Assembly: GCA_937891725.1 (NCBI GenBank) | Contig: CALAHL010000287.1 | Span: forward strand, 1-5,688 | Source of the DNA: an uncultured Rhodospirillaceae bacterium | GTDB lineage: Bacteria > Pseudomonadota > Alphaproteobacteria > Thalassobaculales > Thalassobaculaceae | Direction: 5' to 3' | DNA: 5,688 nt | In this document: positions 1 to 5,619 of the stretch, in pieces | Layout: each line of letters starts with the position of its first letter | Numbering within the stretch: position 1 is the first letter of the stretch | The notes under the pieces: model-generated | Database searches by the model: none | Seen by the model: the letters and a program-made list of their open reading frames with translations, nothing else | Told to the model about the DNA's origin: nothing | Made by a program: the position numbers and the translations under genes

Positions 1-28
1 GTCAGTGGGTCAAGCGGAGATCGTCGGT

Positions 29-56
29 GGAACCGGTGATTCTGCAACAGCCTCTA
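29..56 (+). promoter_or_regulatory. Putative ECF-type promoter, probably autoregulatory
   Basis: GGAACC at 29-34 is followed after 16 bases by CCTCTA at 51-56. ECF sigma factors commonly recognise a GGAAC-like -35 and a CGTC/CGTCTA-like -10 with about 16-17 bp between them, so both boxes and the spacing fit with one mismatch to CGTCTA. Transcription would begin near position 62, about 25 bases before the ATG at 89. ECF sigma/anti-sigma operons are often transcribed by their own sigma factor, and the position here fits that. I saw no second copy with both boxes correctly spaced elsewhere in the window, but this was a scan by eye. Confidence 0.5.
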
Positions 57-88
57 ATGTGTATTTTTTATGGGTGGATTTCGACGGC

Positions 89-670
89 ATGCAGAACCTT
101 GATGCTCCGCCTCAGTCTGATGAGATTTCGGACCTCCTGGAACGAATTGCACTCCGCGACCAGGCGGCATTCTCCACCCTCTTCGACCGCACATCGCCGA
201 AACTCTTTGCCGTCCTGATCCGCATGCTCGGAAGAAACGACGCGGTCGATGCCTTGCAAGACGTGTTCGCAACCGTCTGGAACAGCGCCTCAAAGTTTCC
301 GTCCACACACGGTTCCGGAATCGGTTGGTTGCTGACGCTGACACGCCATCATGCGATTGAAATGATGCGGGCGCGAGTACCGAAGACAGACGGCGTCGGC
401 AATCGCCATGACCTGACCGCATCCGACCTGACCTCGCAGCAGGCGGCCGTCGCCTCGCTGAATCGCGCACGGCTGGACCAGTGTCTGGGAAAGCTCGAAG
501 CGCGTCATGCTGATGCACTCCGCCGCGCCTATCTCGATGGTGAAACCTACGCGGAGTTGGCTGAGCGGTTCGATGTAGCCCCGACCATGATGCGCTCCTG
601 GCTGCGTCCCTCTCTGATCGACCTGCGAGTCTGTCTCTCGGATCTGGAAAGCGCGCACAGCGATGGATAG
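89..670 (+). CDS. ECF-family RNA polymerase sigma factor
   Basis: This encodes a 193-aa alternative sigma factor of the extracytoplasmic-function class, which directs RNA polymerase to a small stress or envelope regulon. Region 2 spans about residues 25-95. It includes DALQDVFATVW (54-64), the core-polymerase-binding helix, and GWLLTLTRHHAIEMMR (79-94), matching the region 2.3/2.4 -10-recognition helix. Region 4 spans about 127-183, with a helix-turn-helix around ETYAELAERFDVAPTMMRSWLR. A proline (174) follows WLR where relatives usually have a basic residue before the last helix. An in-frame ATG at 5 exists, but the start at 89 is preferred: it gives the usual family length, leaves the promoter-like element at 29-56 upstream, and has a GGGTGG stretch about 10 bases before it. 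The 3' end overlaps the anti-sigma gene by 8 bp, indicating translational coupling. The exact ECF group and the inducing signal cannot be read from sequence. Confidence 0.9.
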   Translation: MQNLDAPPQSDEISDLLERIALRDQAAFSTLFDRTSPKLFAVLIRMLGRNDAVDALQDVFATVWNSASKFPSTHGSGIGWLLTLTRHHAIEMMRARVPKTDGVGNRHDLTASDLTSQQAAVASLNRARLDQCLGKLEARHADALRRAYLDGETYAELAERFDVAPTMMRSWLRPSLIDLRVCLSDLESAHSDG

Positions 671-1523
671 GACCCAAGACCGTCTGGCCGCGCAGGAGCG
701 CGACGATGTCATGGCGGCTGAATTCGTACTCGGCGTACTTTCGGGAGACGAGCACGCGGCCTGCGCGCGCCGGGTCGAGAACGAGGACGCCTTCCGCCAA
801 AAGGTCGCCCGATGGTCCCGGGACCTCGCTCCGATCGCTGACGAAATCACACCGATCACCCCGCCCGAGCGGGTACGCGCCCACCTGAACGACCGGCTGT
901 TCAAAGACAGCAAACCTCCAATTCGGAAGAACTTTCTCGCTCGAACCTGGGGTCATGCCGGACTTTGGCGGGGCCTCGCGGTGATAGGGGTCTTGGTGTC
1001 GATCGGTCTCGTCTATGAGATGGACCGGAGAAGCCGGGAGTTCACTGGAACCGTTGAGACCGGGCAGACGAATCTGGCAGCCGCCCGGGCCACCATTGTG
1101 TCATTGGAAGAAGCCGTGAGAGCGGCGCAAGACGATGCGCAAGTCGCAGATGCCACCATGCAGGAACTTCTGAACAGGACCTCCGGCGTCCTGACCGGGA
1201 CCCTGGCGAGCAGCGACAGCCCGGTCGCCTACCAAGCGCTCTATTGGGCCGATACAAAAAGCCTCACTCTCATCGGCGCCGGCCAATCCGCGCCAAGCGG
1301 ACGGGATTTCGAGCTTTGGCTAATCGAAGACGGCCGCCCGCCCCTTTCCCTGGGGGTCATACCGCGCGACAGCCAAAGCGCGATTGCCCTCCCGGAATCC
1401 GTCGACCGGACAGTGGTCACGCAGAGCGCCTTCATCATCTCGGTTGAGCCGCTCGGCGGCGCTGCAGACGGTGAGCGGAGCGGCCCAATCGTTGCCGCCG
1501 GAAAACTCATTCACACGCCCTGA
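663..1523 (+). CDS. Anti-sigma factor, RskA-type, membrane anchored
   Basis: This 286-aa protein is the expected partner of the sigma factor whose gene it overlaps. Residues 17-80 form the cytoplasmic sigma-binding part, with the family pattern AAEFVLGVLSGDE followed by a WSRDLAPIADEITPITPP segment. There is no HxxxCxxC zinc motif, so this is not a ZAS-type anti-sigma factor. One membrane helix lies at about 101-118. An alanine-, glutamate- and glutamine-rich stretch at about 130-170 looks like a coiled coil. The C-terminal RskA domain (about 185-284) shows the family signatures FELWLIEDGRPPLSLGV and SVEPLGGAADGERSGPIVAAG. In this family the protein holds the sigma factor at the membrane and releases it on a signal, often by regulated proteolysis; whether that happens here is inference. 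The ATG at 663 lies inside the sigma gene and has only a weak ribosome site, which fits coupled translation. Confidence 0.88.
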   Translation: MDRTQDRLAAQERDDVMAAEFVLGVLSGDEHAACARRVENEDAFRQKVARWSRDLAPIADEITPITPPERVRAHLNDRLFKDSKPPIRKNFLARTWGHAGLWRGLAVIGVLVSIGLVYEMDRRSREFTGTVETGQTNLAAARATIVSLEEAVRAAQDDAQVADATMQELLNRTSGVLTGTLASSDSPVAYQALYWADTKSLTLIGAGQSAPSGRDFELWLIEDGRPPLSLGVIPRDSQSAIALPESVDRTVVTQSAFIISVEPLGGAADGERSGPIVAAGKLIHTP

Positions 1524-1550
1524 GCACACGCCCTGAGCACACGCCCCGAG
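1512..1550 (+). repeat. Three-copy 13-bp tandem repeat over the anti-sigma stop codon
   Basis: The unit CACACGCCCTGAG occurs at 1512-1524 and 1525-1537, and again at 1538-1550 with one change (CCCCGAG). The TGA stop of the anti-sigma gene is contained in the first unit. Because 13 is not a multiple of three and the first unit already carries the stop, gain or loss of downstream copies would not change the protein. It probably arose by slippage. No hairpin is obvious in it, so it is not an evident terminator for either converging gene. Confidence 0.9.
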
Positions 1551-1586
1551 ACTCGATCTATCTCCGCCGCGTCTCCCTTCGTTGAA

Positions 1587-2777
1587 TTAAACGAGCGCCG
1601 CCCGTTTGCGCCGTTCGGCGATCCGCAGACTTGAGGTCAGATGCTCCCGGTCGACGTAGCAGCCGCGCAATCGACGCTCTCCGGTACTGGGGTCATAGCC
1701 GGTGCGGCCATGCAGAACTCTGCGATTGTCGAACGACAACATATCGCCGGCCCGCAGGCGCGTGACGACGCGGCTCTCGGGCCGCTCTGACAGTTCGAAC
1801 AGAAAGCGGAGGCCACGATAGACTTTGTCGACATCCTCGAATGACGCCTTCATCGGCGCCCGCAGCCAGGGATTCCAGCGAATTTCAGAAATCGCGCCGG
1901 TGTCATCCGTCCCGATAATAGGCGTGGTCCAACGATAGTCGGTGGACTTGGCCTTGCTGGCGGCAGTGACCGGAACTGTGCTCAGAGCCTCGAACAGGTC
2001 GGGAGCCTCGGCACGCAGGCATTCGGCCAGATACAACCCATCGGACAGAATGCTGTCGCCGCCATCAGCCTCATTGCTCATGCAGTGCAGGAACTGCAGA
2101 CCCGGCATGGATTCCCTCGTGGCCAGATCCACATGAAGCGGCAATGCCATGGAGGTGTACGCATTCGAGTCCGCATCCGGCTTCGAGATCACATCAAAGA
2201 ACTTACCGAAGTTGGTCTCCCGGATCGGCCCCAGCAGGGCGGGTACCGTCTCGACCACCTCGGATGTAGCATCAAGCCCCTCCAGGATCGCGACACCCCA
2301 GACGTGCAGCGCCTCGGCCCAGGCCTCACGGGCTTCGCCGCCGGCAACCACGTCGGGTCCGTGAAGGCGCGGAAGTTGATTTGCAAACCCGCTGGCCCAT
2401 GTCACCCGCGAGGGCATTGGATCTCGGTCCTCTTCCGGCGCACCGGCGAGATCTGGGGCGTGCGCCCGCAACCATCCGGGATGAAACCGGCTGCCTTCTC
2501 CGGTCGACCACCGGACATGCAACGCACCCTCGCCATCAATATCGGCCGAGGTCGCTTCCAGACCGGCCGGGATATCGATCAACATCAAGGATTGCTCACG
2601 CGTGACCGGGTGGGTTGTCTCCGGATCCGGGGCATGCTCCCGCAAGGTCATCGGGTGGTAGAGGCAATGGCCACCATCCGCCCATTGCAAGCGCACGCCG
2701 CCCCTTTCGACCATCGCTGAAACAAGCGCCTGGTTCACAGGATAAGTCTCAAAATCGGGGGTCTCGGGTAGGGCCAT
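1587..2777 (-). CDS. Gamma-butyrobetaine hydroxylase-like Fe(II)/2-oxoglutarate dioxygenase
   Basis: This 396-aa protein has the two-part layout of gamma-butyrobetaine and trimethyllysine dioxygenases: an N-terminal DUF971-like domain (about 10-110) and a C-terminal TauD/TfdA-type double-stranded beta-helix (about 130-385). Such enzymes hydroxylate a substrate while converting 2-oxoglutarate and O2 to succinate and CO2; the named member makes L-carnitine. The iron triad is visible as H215-V-D217 and H356 (in VLHGRTGY). R368 in RRLRGCYVD is the expected 2OG-binding arginine. The N-terminal zinc site appears lost: aligned to the usual NCxCxxCxHP pattern, the segment HAPDPETTHP carries A49, D51 and T54 in place of the three cysteines. 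Positions matching the substrate aromatic cage read F190, F194, Y207 and Y374, so they remain aromatic. The substrate may therefore be gamma-butyrobetaine, trimethyllysine or a related betaine. A strong ribosome site (GAGGAG, 7 bases before the ATG) fixes the start. The gene lies 78 bp downstream of the redox cassette on the same strand and converges with the sigma operon. Confidence 0.85.
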   Translation of the reverse strand: MALPETPDFETYPVNQALVSAMVERGGVRLQWADGGHCLYHPMTLREHAPDPETTHPVTREQSLMLIDIPAGLEATSADIDGEGALHVRWSTGEGSRFHPGWLRAHAPDLAGAPEEDRDPMPSRVTWASGFANQLPRLHGPDVVAGGEAREAWAEALHVWGVAILEGLDATSEVVETVPALLGPIRETNFGKFFDVISKPDADSNAYTSMALPLHVDLATRESMPGLQFLHCMSNEADGGDSILSDGLYLAECLRAEAPDLFEALSTVPVTAASKAKSTDYRWTTPIIGTDDTGAISEIRWNPWLRAPMKASFEDVDKVYRGLRFLFELSERPESRVVTRLRAGDMLSFDNRRVLHGRTGYDPSTGERRLRGCYVDREHLTSSLRIAERRKRAALV

Positions 2778-2817
2778 GATGACTCTCCTCGCTGCTTTCG
2801 GGCCGGGTGCGCGGTCT

Positions 2818-2852
2818 AGCAGAAAGCCTCACCATTTCGATATGGGTCTGCT
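2818..2852 (-). other. Inverted repeat between the cysteine-loop gene and the dioxygenase gene
   Basis: AGCAGA at 2818-2823 is complementary to TCTGCT at 2847-2852. Inside it, CCAT at 2832-2835 pairs with ATGG at 2842-2845 around a six-base loop. The internal loop is asymmetric (8 against 1 bases) and there is no T-run on either side, so it is not a convincing rho-independent terminator. It begins four bases after the stop codon at 2856 and fills part of the 78-bp gap, so it could be an mRNA-processing or partial-termination structure, or chance. I see no clear promoter for the dioxygenase in the gap. Confidence 0.25.
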
Positions 2853-2855
2853 GTC

Positions 2856-3617
2856 TTAAAGTCGACGGACCGTCCCAGGATCGACCTTGAACACCAAAAG
2901 ATCGCCGCGGCGCTCCAATTCGCCCGTCAGTTCGATTGCCTGGGAGACATAATCGAGCAGGGCACCGGTGATTTCCATGCCGGCCGGATCGGCCATCAGA
3001 AGCGACTCCACACTGCCGTCCGCCCGGCGGATCAAGAAGGTCAGCGGCACCCCGCCAATCAGGCAGAGATTGGCGCACAGCTTGTGGGTCTTGCCCTGAC
3101 CGGGACGCATCGCTCCGTGAAAGCATTTGCTGTCCAAAAGCTCACCTTTGAGCGTCACACGGCCAAGCGTCTCGATATCCGGGCCGGTCCACCCGGCCAC
3201 CGGAGCCGGATCGGCCGCCGCTACCAAGCCTTCGTTGCCCGACACCTGGATCATCTCGAAATCATCCCTGCGCAGGACGACCCCGGACACATCGACCGGT
3301 TTGCCCTGCATCTCGCGGGCGATTTTCTGAACACCTGTCTTGCCGACGCCGGACAGCGGAATTGTCCGGCCAAAGGGATGATCGGCATCCGGAGGCAGGA
3401 ACAGTATGGGATAAGGATCGGCCATCACGATGCCGGTTCGGGTCTGCTGCCCCTCCCCCCACTGAAATCCGCCGTCACCCCAATCCCGTTGCCCCTCGAC
3501 AATCACCGTCGCAACAACGGCTCCCGTCCCCAACAACACGCCGACAACGACTGCCAGGAACATGGCGAGCGCACGCGGCATCCCGAGATAACCGACAAAG
3601 AACGGCCGCTTGCTCAT
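2856..3617 (-). CDS. Membrane-anchored protein with a three-cysteine DSKCF segment; unknown function
   Basis: This is a 253-aa protein with a basic N-terminus, one membrane helix (about 14-40) and a soluble remainder predicted to face the periplasm. The notable segment is DSKCFHGAMRPGQGKTHK (162-179) followed by LCANLCLIGG (180-189). It holds C165, C181, C185, H167 and H178, a possible metal, haem or disulfide site. From memory, similar CxxGxMxPGxGxxHxxCAxxC segments occur in uncharacterised bacterial proteins, but I cannot verify this here. Three stretches share a beta-strand-like pattern with a central Gly: VDVSGVVLRRDDF (108-120), VTLKGELLDSKCF (154-166) and IELTGELERRGDL (228-240). They suggest repeated small barrel-like units. 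The start codon overlaps the stop of the Rieske-fusion gene (ATGA, 4 bp), so translation is coupled and the two products probably work together. The frame stays open well upstream, but that stretch is out-of-frame sequence of the neighbouring gene. No function is assigned. Confidence 0.8.
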   Translation of the reverse strand: MSKRPFFVGYLGMPRALAMFLAVVVGVLLGTGAVVATVIVEGQRDWGDGGFQWGEGQQTRTGIVMADPYPILFLPPDADHPFGRTIPLSGVGKTGVQKIAREMQGKPVDVSGVVLRRDDFEMIQVSGNEGLVAAADPAPVAGWTGPDIETLGRVTLKGELLDSKCFHGAMRPGQGKTHKLCANLCLIGGVPLTFLIRRADGSVESLLMADPAGMEITGALLDYVSQAIELTGELERRGDLLVFKVDPGTVRRL

Positions 3618-4678
3618 GCGGGGCCATCCGTCAGAAGAATCGGCGGCGTCGGAGTACCCGCAGGCAAGGCCTTGGTGTCGATCATCACAAAGTCGCCATC
3701 TCGACGCACCCGATAGGTTGGGACTTTTTCGGTGAACGGCGGCGGTGAGCGCCCGGTCTCGGGATCGTACTGAAACCCATGCCATGGGCAGGTCACGCAG
3801 CCGAAGACGATCTTGCCCTCGCCCAATGGACCGTTCTGGTGCGCGCAGACGTTTGAGAGAGCCGAGATCTTCTCGCCGGTCTCGCCATACCGGAACACCG
3901 CCACCCGCTCGCCGTTCGGCAGGGCGACCGGGTGGCCGTGATCGGGCGTCAGAGAATCGATCCGCACCGCCTTGATCCAGTCTCCGTCGGCGGTAACAAC
4001 AACCTGTTGTCGATCCCGCTTCGCCTCGACACTCCCCGCCGTCAGGTGCAGTCCTGCCACCGCCAACAAGCTGAGGCCGACCATCAGGGGATAGGCCGTG
4101 CCGGTTTCGGACTGCAGCAGGCCGAGCGCCACATGCATCACCACGAGCCCATAACAGAGATAGACGAGCATATGCAGCCGCTTCCAGATCGGCGGCGACA
4201 GAAAATGAAGCCAGAAATCGTGGCTGGTGGCGGCCATGGTGAACAGGATCGCAAGCGCGGCCATTCCAAGCCATTCGAACGGAAACCCCAGGAAGCTGAT
4301 ATCCGTATTCGAGACCAGCAGAGCGACCCAGGGGTCGAGCGGCGAGAACGCCAGATACCAGCCGGACACCGCCCATAGATGCGCAGTCGCCACGAAGAAG
4401 GTCATCACCCCGAAATGCCGGCGGTTGTAGAGCAGCGGCAGAAACCGGGTGTCCAGACGGGCCAGCGGTCCGATACACAAGATGATCGTCAGCATCAGAA
4501 ACGCGCAGGACCCAAAGGCCCGCATCCGCAGCTCCGCACCACCGATCACCGGCGATTCCAGCAATCCGGGCGCGTATCGCAGGAACAGAATCAGATAGAG
4601 TCCGACAAAAAGCCCGAGCGCCCCATCATACCAAAGCTTGTTCGCATTCCAGAGAACCGGCCGATAGCCGACGCTCAT
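3614..4678 (-). CDS. Ferric-reductase-like transmembrane domain fused to a Rieske [2Fe-2S] domain
   Basis: This 354-aa protein joins two redox modules. Residues 1-215 carry about six membrane helices (near 17-35, 52-70, 88-110, 133-152, 166-187 and 196-214) of the ferric reductase/MsrQ (YedZ)-like haem b type. Likely haem ligands are H100, H169 and H182 (H169 and H182 are 13 apart), with H88 after an RR pair as another candidate. Residues 224-335 are a Rieske domain with both cluster motifs, C278-A-H280 and C297-P-W-H300, separated by the canonical 16 residues. Basic loops (LYNRRHFG; EAKRDRQQ after the last helix) put the Rieske domain in the cytoplasm, where relatives usually carry an FAD/NAD(P)H domain. 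Inferred role: moving electrons across the inner membrane between a cytoplasmic carrier and a periplasmic partner; direction and partners are unknown. The start at 4678 has GGAGG five bases upstream and overlaps the preceding stop by 4 bp. An upstream in-frame extension to 4939 only shadows two other genes. Confidence 0.88.
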   Translation of the reverse strand: MSVGYRPVLWNANKLWYDGALGLFVGLYLILFLRYAPGLLESPVIGGAELRMRAFGSCAFLMLTIILCIGPLARLDTRFLPLLYNRRHFGVMTFFVATAHLWAVSGWYLAFSPLDPWVALLVSNTDISFLGFPFEWLGMAALAILFTMAATSHDFWLHFLSPPIWKRLHMLVYLCYGLVVMHVALGLLQSETGTAYPLMVGLSLLAVAGLHLTAGSVEAKRDRQQVVVTADGDWIKAVRIDSLTPDHGHPVALPNGERVAVFRYGETGEKISALSNVCAHQNGPLGEGKIVFGCVTCPWHGFQYDPETGRSPPPFTEKVPTYRVRRDGDFVMIDTKALPAGTPTPPILLTDGPA

Positions 4679-4845
4679 CCGATCCTCCCCATCCGAGGAT
4701 CCCCCGAACTCTTGAAGCTCGGCACCGGCGTGGTCTCGACCGGAAGTGTCGGTCGCAGGAGAAGCGCAGCCAGGAACCCCGCAATCAGAACCAGAGTCAG
4801 GACCGGCCATATCCGTCGGTGGGCCCGCCGAAGATCGATCTGCAT
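4675..4845 (-). CDS. Small single-helix membrane protein in the Rieske cassette
   Basis: This encodes 56 aa: a basic, amphipathic start (MQIDLRRAHRR), one hydrophobic helix at about 13-30, then a 26-residue proline- and serine-containing tail. The basic N-terminus argues for a cytoplasmic N-terminus and a periplasmic tail. Its ATG shares one base with the stop of the upstream 84-aa gene (TGATG). Its TGA overlaps the ATG of the Rieske-fusion gene by 4 bp (ATGA). There is no good ribosome site of its own, so translation is probably coupled. Longer in-frame starts as far as 5031 are rejected because they would run through the neighbouring gene. The function is unknown; position and size suggest an accessory or assembly subunit of the haem/Rieske protein. 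Confidence 0.68.
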   Translation of the reverse strand: MQIDLRRAHRRIWPVLTLVLIAGFLAALLLRPTLPVETTPVPSFKSSGDPRMGRIG

Positions 4846-5099
4846 CAGTCTGATCCATGCCGCTCTGGTCCGTGCCTCTCGAGCCAAACCCAGCGCGCCA
4901 CGACCAACGGCCAGAGCCCCACCACGCCGGGGATCGCAAAGAGACGGAACAGATAGCTGCCGCGCGCGTTGTGATCGACCCGGTCGACTCCCCACAGCAG
5001 AAATGCGACTGCGACCGGCACGCCGACCCAAATATAGGATTGAGCCAGCCAGATCAGACTCTCCGCCGTCGCGATCGCGCTTTCTGACACACCTAGCAT
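4845..5099 (-). CDS. Small two-helix membrane protein, first gene of the Rieske cassette
   Basis: This encodes 84 aa with two membrane helices, at about 20-38 and 53-72, joined by a basic loop (VDRVDHNARGSYLFR) that probably faces the cytoplasm. The GSYLFRLFAIPGVVGLWPLVVARW stretch (split as 47-56 and 57-70) looks like a conserved family signature; I recall similar short hypothetical proteins beside bacterial Rieske or cytochrome-type membrane genes but cannot confirm it. Its one-base overlap with the next gene and the ribosome site GAGG, 8 bases before the ATG, support it as the leading gene of a four-gene operon. It has two histidines outside the helices (H43 and others in the tail) but no recognisable haem pair within them. 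The function is unknown; a structural subunit of the redox complex is the likeliest role. Confidence 0.72.
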   Translation of the reverse strand: MLGVSESAIATAESLIWLAQSYIWVGVPVAVAFLLWGVDRVDHNARGSYLFRLFAIPGVVGLWPLVVARWVWLERHGPERHGSD

Positions 5100-5234
5100 T
5101 GGCCCCGCCTCAGGTTCACGTCACACAGACATGATGGGCAGCAGGAAAGGTACGGTCCACCCCAAAACCGCTACGATGCAGATGGCTTCCGCTAACAATC
5201 TCGCGAGGTTTGGGCTGCGGCAAGGCGCAGAGAC
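5100..5234 (-). promoter_or_regulatory. Intergenic leader region before the redox cassette
   Basis: These 135 non-coding bases separate the 98-aa gene from the cassette and should contain the cassette promoter if it has its own. I found no convincing sigma-70 or ECF promoter by eye. Two structures are visible. One is a short hairpin, CTGCG at 5215-5219 with CGCAG at 5226-5230, just after the upstream stop and without a T-run, so at best a weak terminator. The other is the imperfect palindrome AATCTCGCGAGGTT at 5197-5210 around a perfect CTCGCGAG core, a possible operator. A ribosome site for the 84-aa gene lies at 5108-5111. Confidence 0.35.
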
Positions 5235-5531
5235 TCAATTACCGCGATCGACCCTGTCGATCCCGTCCGACGGTGCGGGAACCATGCGCGGCATCCCGGT
5301 CGAGGGGTCTGTCGAAACGTTTCCTGCTCCAGATCCAGGCGGCGGGGGCGCACTCGGCTCAATCGCGATGCCCCGGGTCGGTGTACAGGTGTCTGACAAC
5401 ATTTGCTTCACGAAGCTCTCCTGGCATTTTGTCCAGGATCTTTCGGCGACCAGACCACTCGATTCCGCGTACATCGAGGCCCCAACCAAAACGGCAATGG
5501 CGGCGGCAAGGATCCACATTCCGCGATTCAT
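5235..5531 (-). CDS. Small exported or membrane-anchored protein, unknown function
   Basis: This encodes 98 aa beginning MNRGMWILAAAIAVLVGASM, a basic start and hydrophobic run (about 5-21) that reads as a signal peptide or signal anchor. The mature part holds two cysteines (C36 and C49, 12 residues between them) that could form a disulfide in the periplasm. It is followed by a low-complexity tail rich in Pro, Gly, Ser and Asp (about 59-98), probably disordered. There is no lipobox. GGAG lies 8 bases before the ATG at 5531, which selects this start over a longer in-frame one at 5666 that would overlap the neighbouring gene. It lies between the cassette and the NfeD-like gene on the same strand, with gaps of 135 and 88 bp. 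I do not recognise the family. An opposite-strand reading frame covers the same interval but lacks such signals. Confidence 0.6.
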   Translation of the reverse strand: MNRGMWILAAAIAVLVGASMYAESSGLVAERSWTKCQESFVKQMLSDTCTPTRGIAIEPSAPPPPGSGAGNVSTDPSTGMPRMVPAPSDGIDRVDRGN

Positions 5532-5588
5532 ATCTCGGTCTCCAAAACGATGCTGTATCTCATACTTCGAATATGGGGAGCCATAGAG

Positions 5589-5606
5589 CCCGATCAACGT
5601 ATCGGG
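5589..5606 (-). terminator. Weak terminator-like inverted repeat
   Basis: CCCGAT at 5589-5594 and ATCGGG at 5601-5606 form a perfect 6-bp stem with a six-base loop, 13 bases after the stop of the partial gene at the right edge. No T-run follows on the minus strand, so it is at best an imperfect rho-independent terminator. It could also be a transcript-end stabilising hairpin or an operator. A possible weak promoter for the 98-aa gene overlaps it (TTGATC at 5597-5592, then CATATT after 16 bases), but both boxes match consensus at only four of six positions. Confidence 0.3.
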
Positions 5607-5619
5607 ACCCGTTTGCCGT

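Noticed and set aside
5..88. N-terminal extension of the sigma factor from the ATG at 5
   Set aside because: The added residues do not resemble sigma region 1/2, and the stretch contains the likely promoter; the ATG at 89 gives the normal ECF length.
54..956. 300-codon open frame on the minus strand
   Set aside because: It lies antisense to the sigma/anti-sigma pair, is Arg-rich and low in recognisable structure, typical of a shadow frame in GC-rich DNA.
1524..1586. Terminator between the convergent anti-sigma and dioxygenase genes
   Set aside because: The gap holds the tandem repeat and GC-rich sequence but no stem-loop with a T-run on either strand.
2085..2720. 211-codon open frame on the plus strand
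   Set aside because: It is antisense to the dioxygenase, which has intact catalytic motifs and a strong ribosome site.
3618..4478. Upstream extension of the cysteine-loop protein
   Set aside because: It is an out-of-frame reading of the haem/Rieske gene; the ATGA overlap gives a natural start at 3617 just before a membrane helix.
3614..4678. Carnitine monooxygenase (CntA-like Rieske oxygenase) acting with the carnitine-type dioxygenase
   Set aside because: The Rieske protein here has a haem membrane domain and lacks the mononuclear-iron catalytic domain of Rieske oxygenases, so a carnitine-degradation link is unsupported.
4679..4939. Upstream extension of the haem/Rieske protein
   Set aside because: The added sequence is hydrophilic, Gly/Asp/Ser-rich and shadows the two small membrane genes; GGAGG before 4678 marks the start.
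5131..5586. 151-codon open frame on the plus strand
   Set aside because: It has no clear ribosome site or family features; the opposite strand carries a signal-peptide-like start with GGAG correctly spaced.
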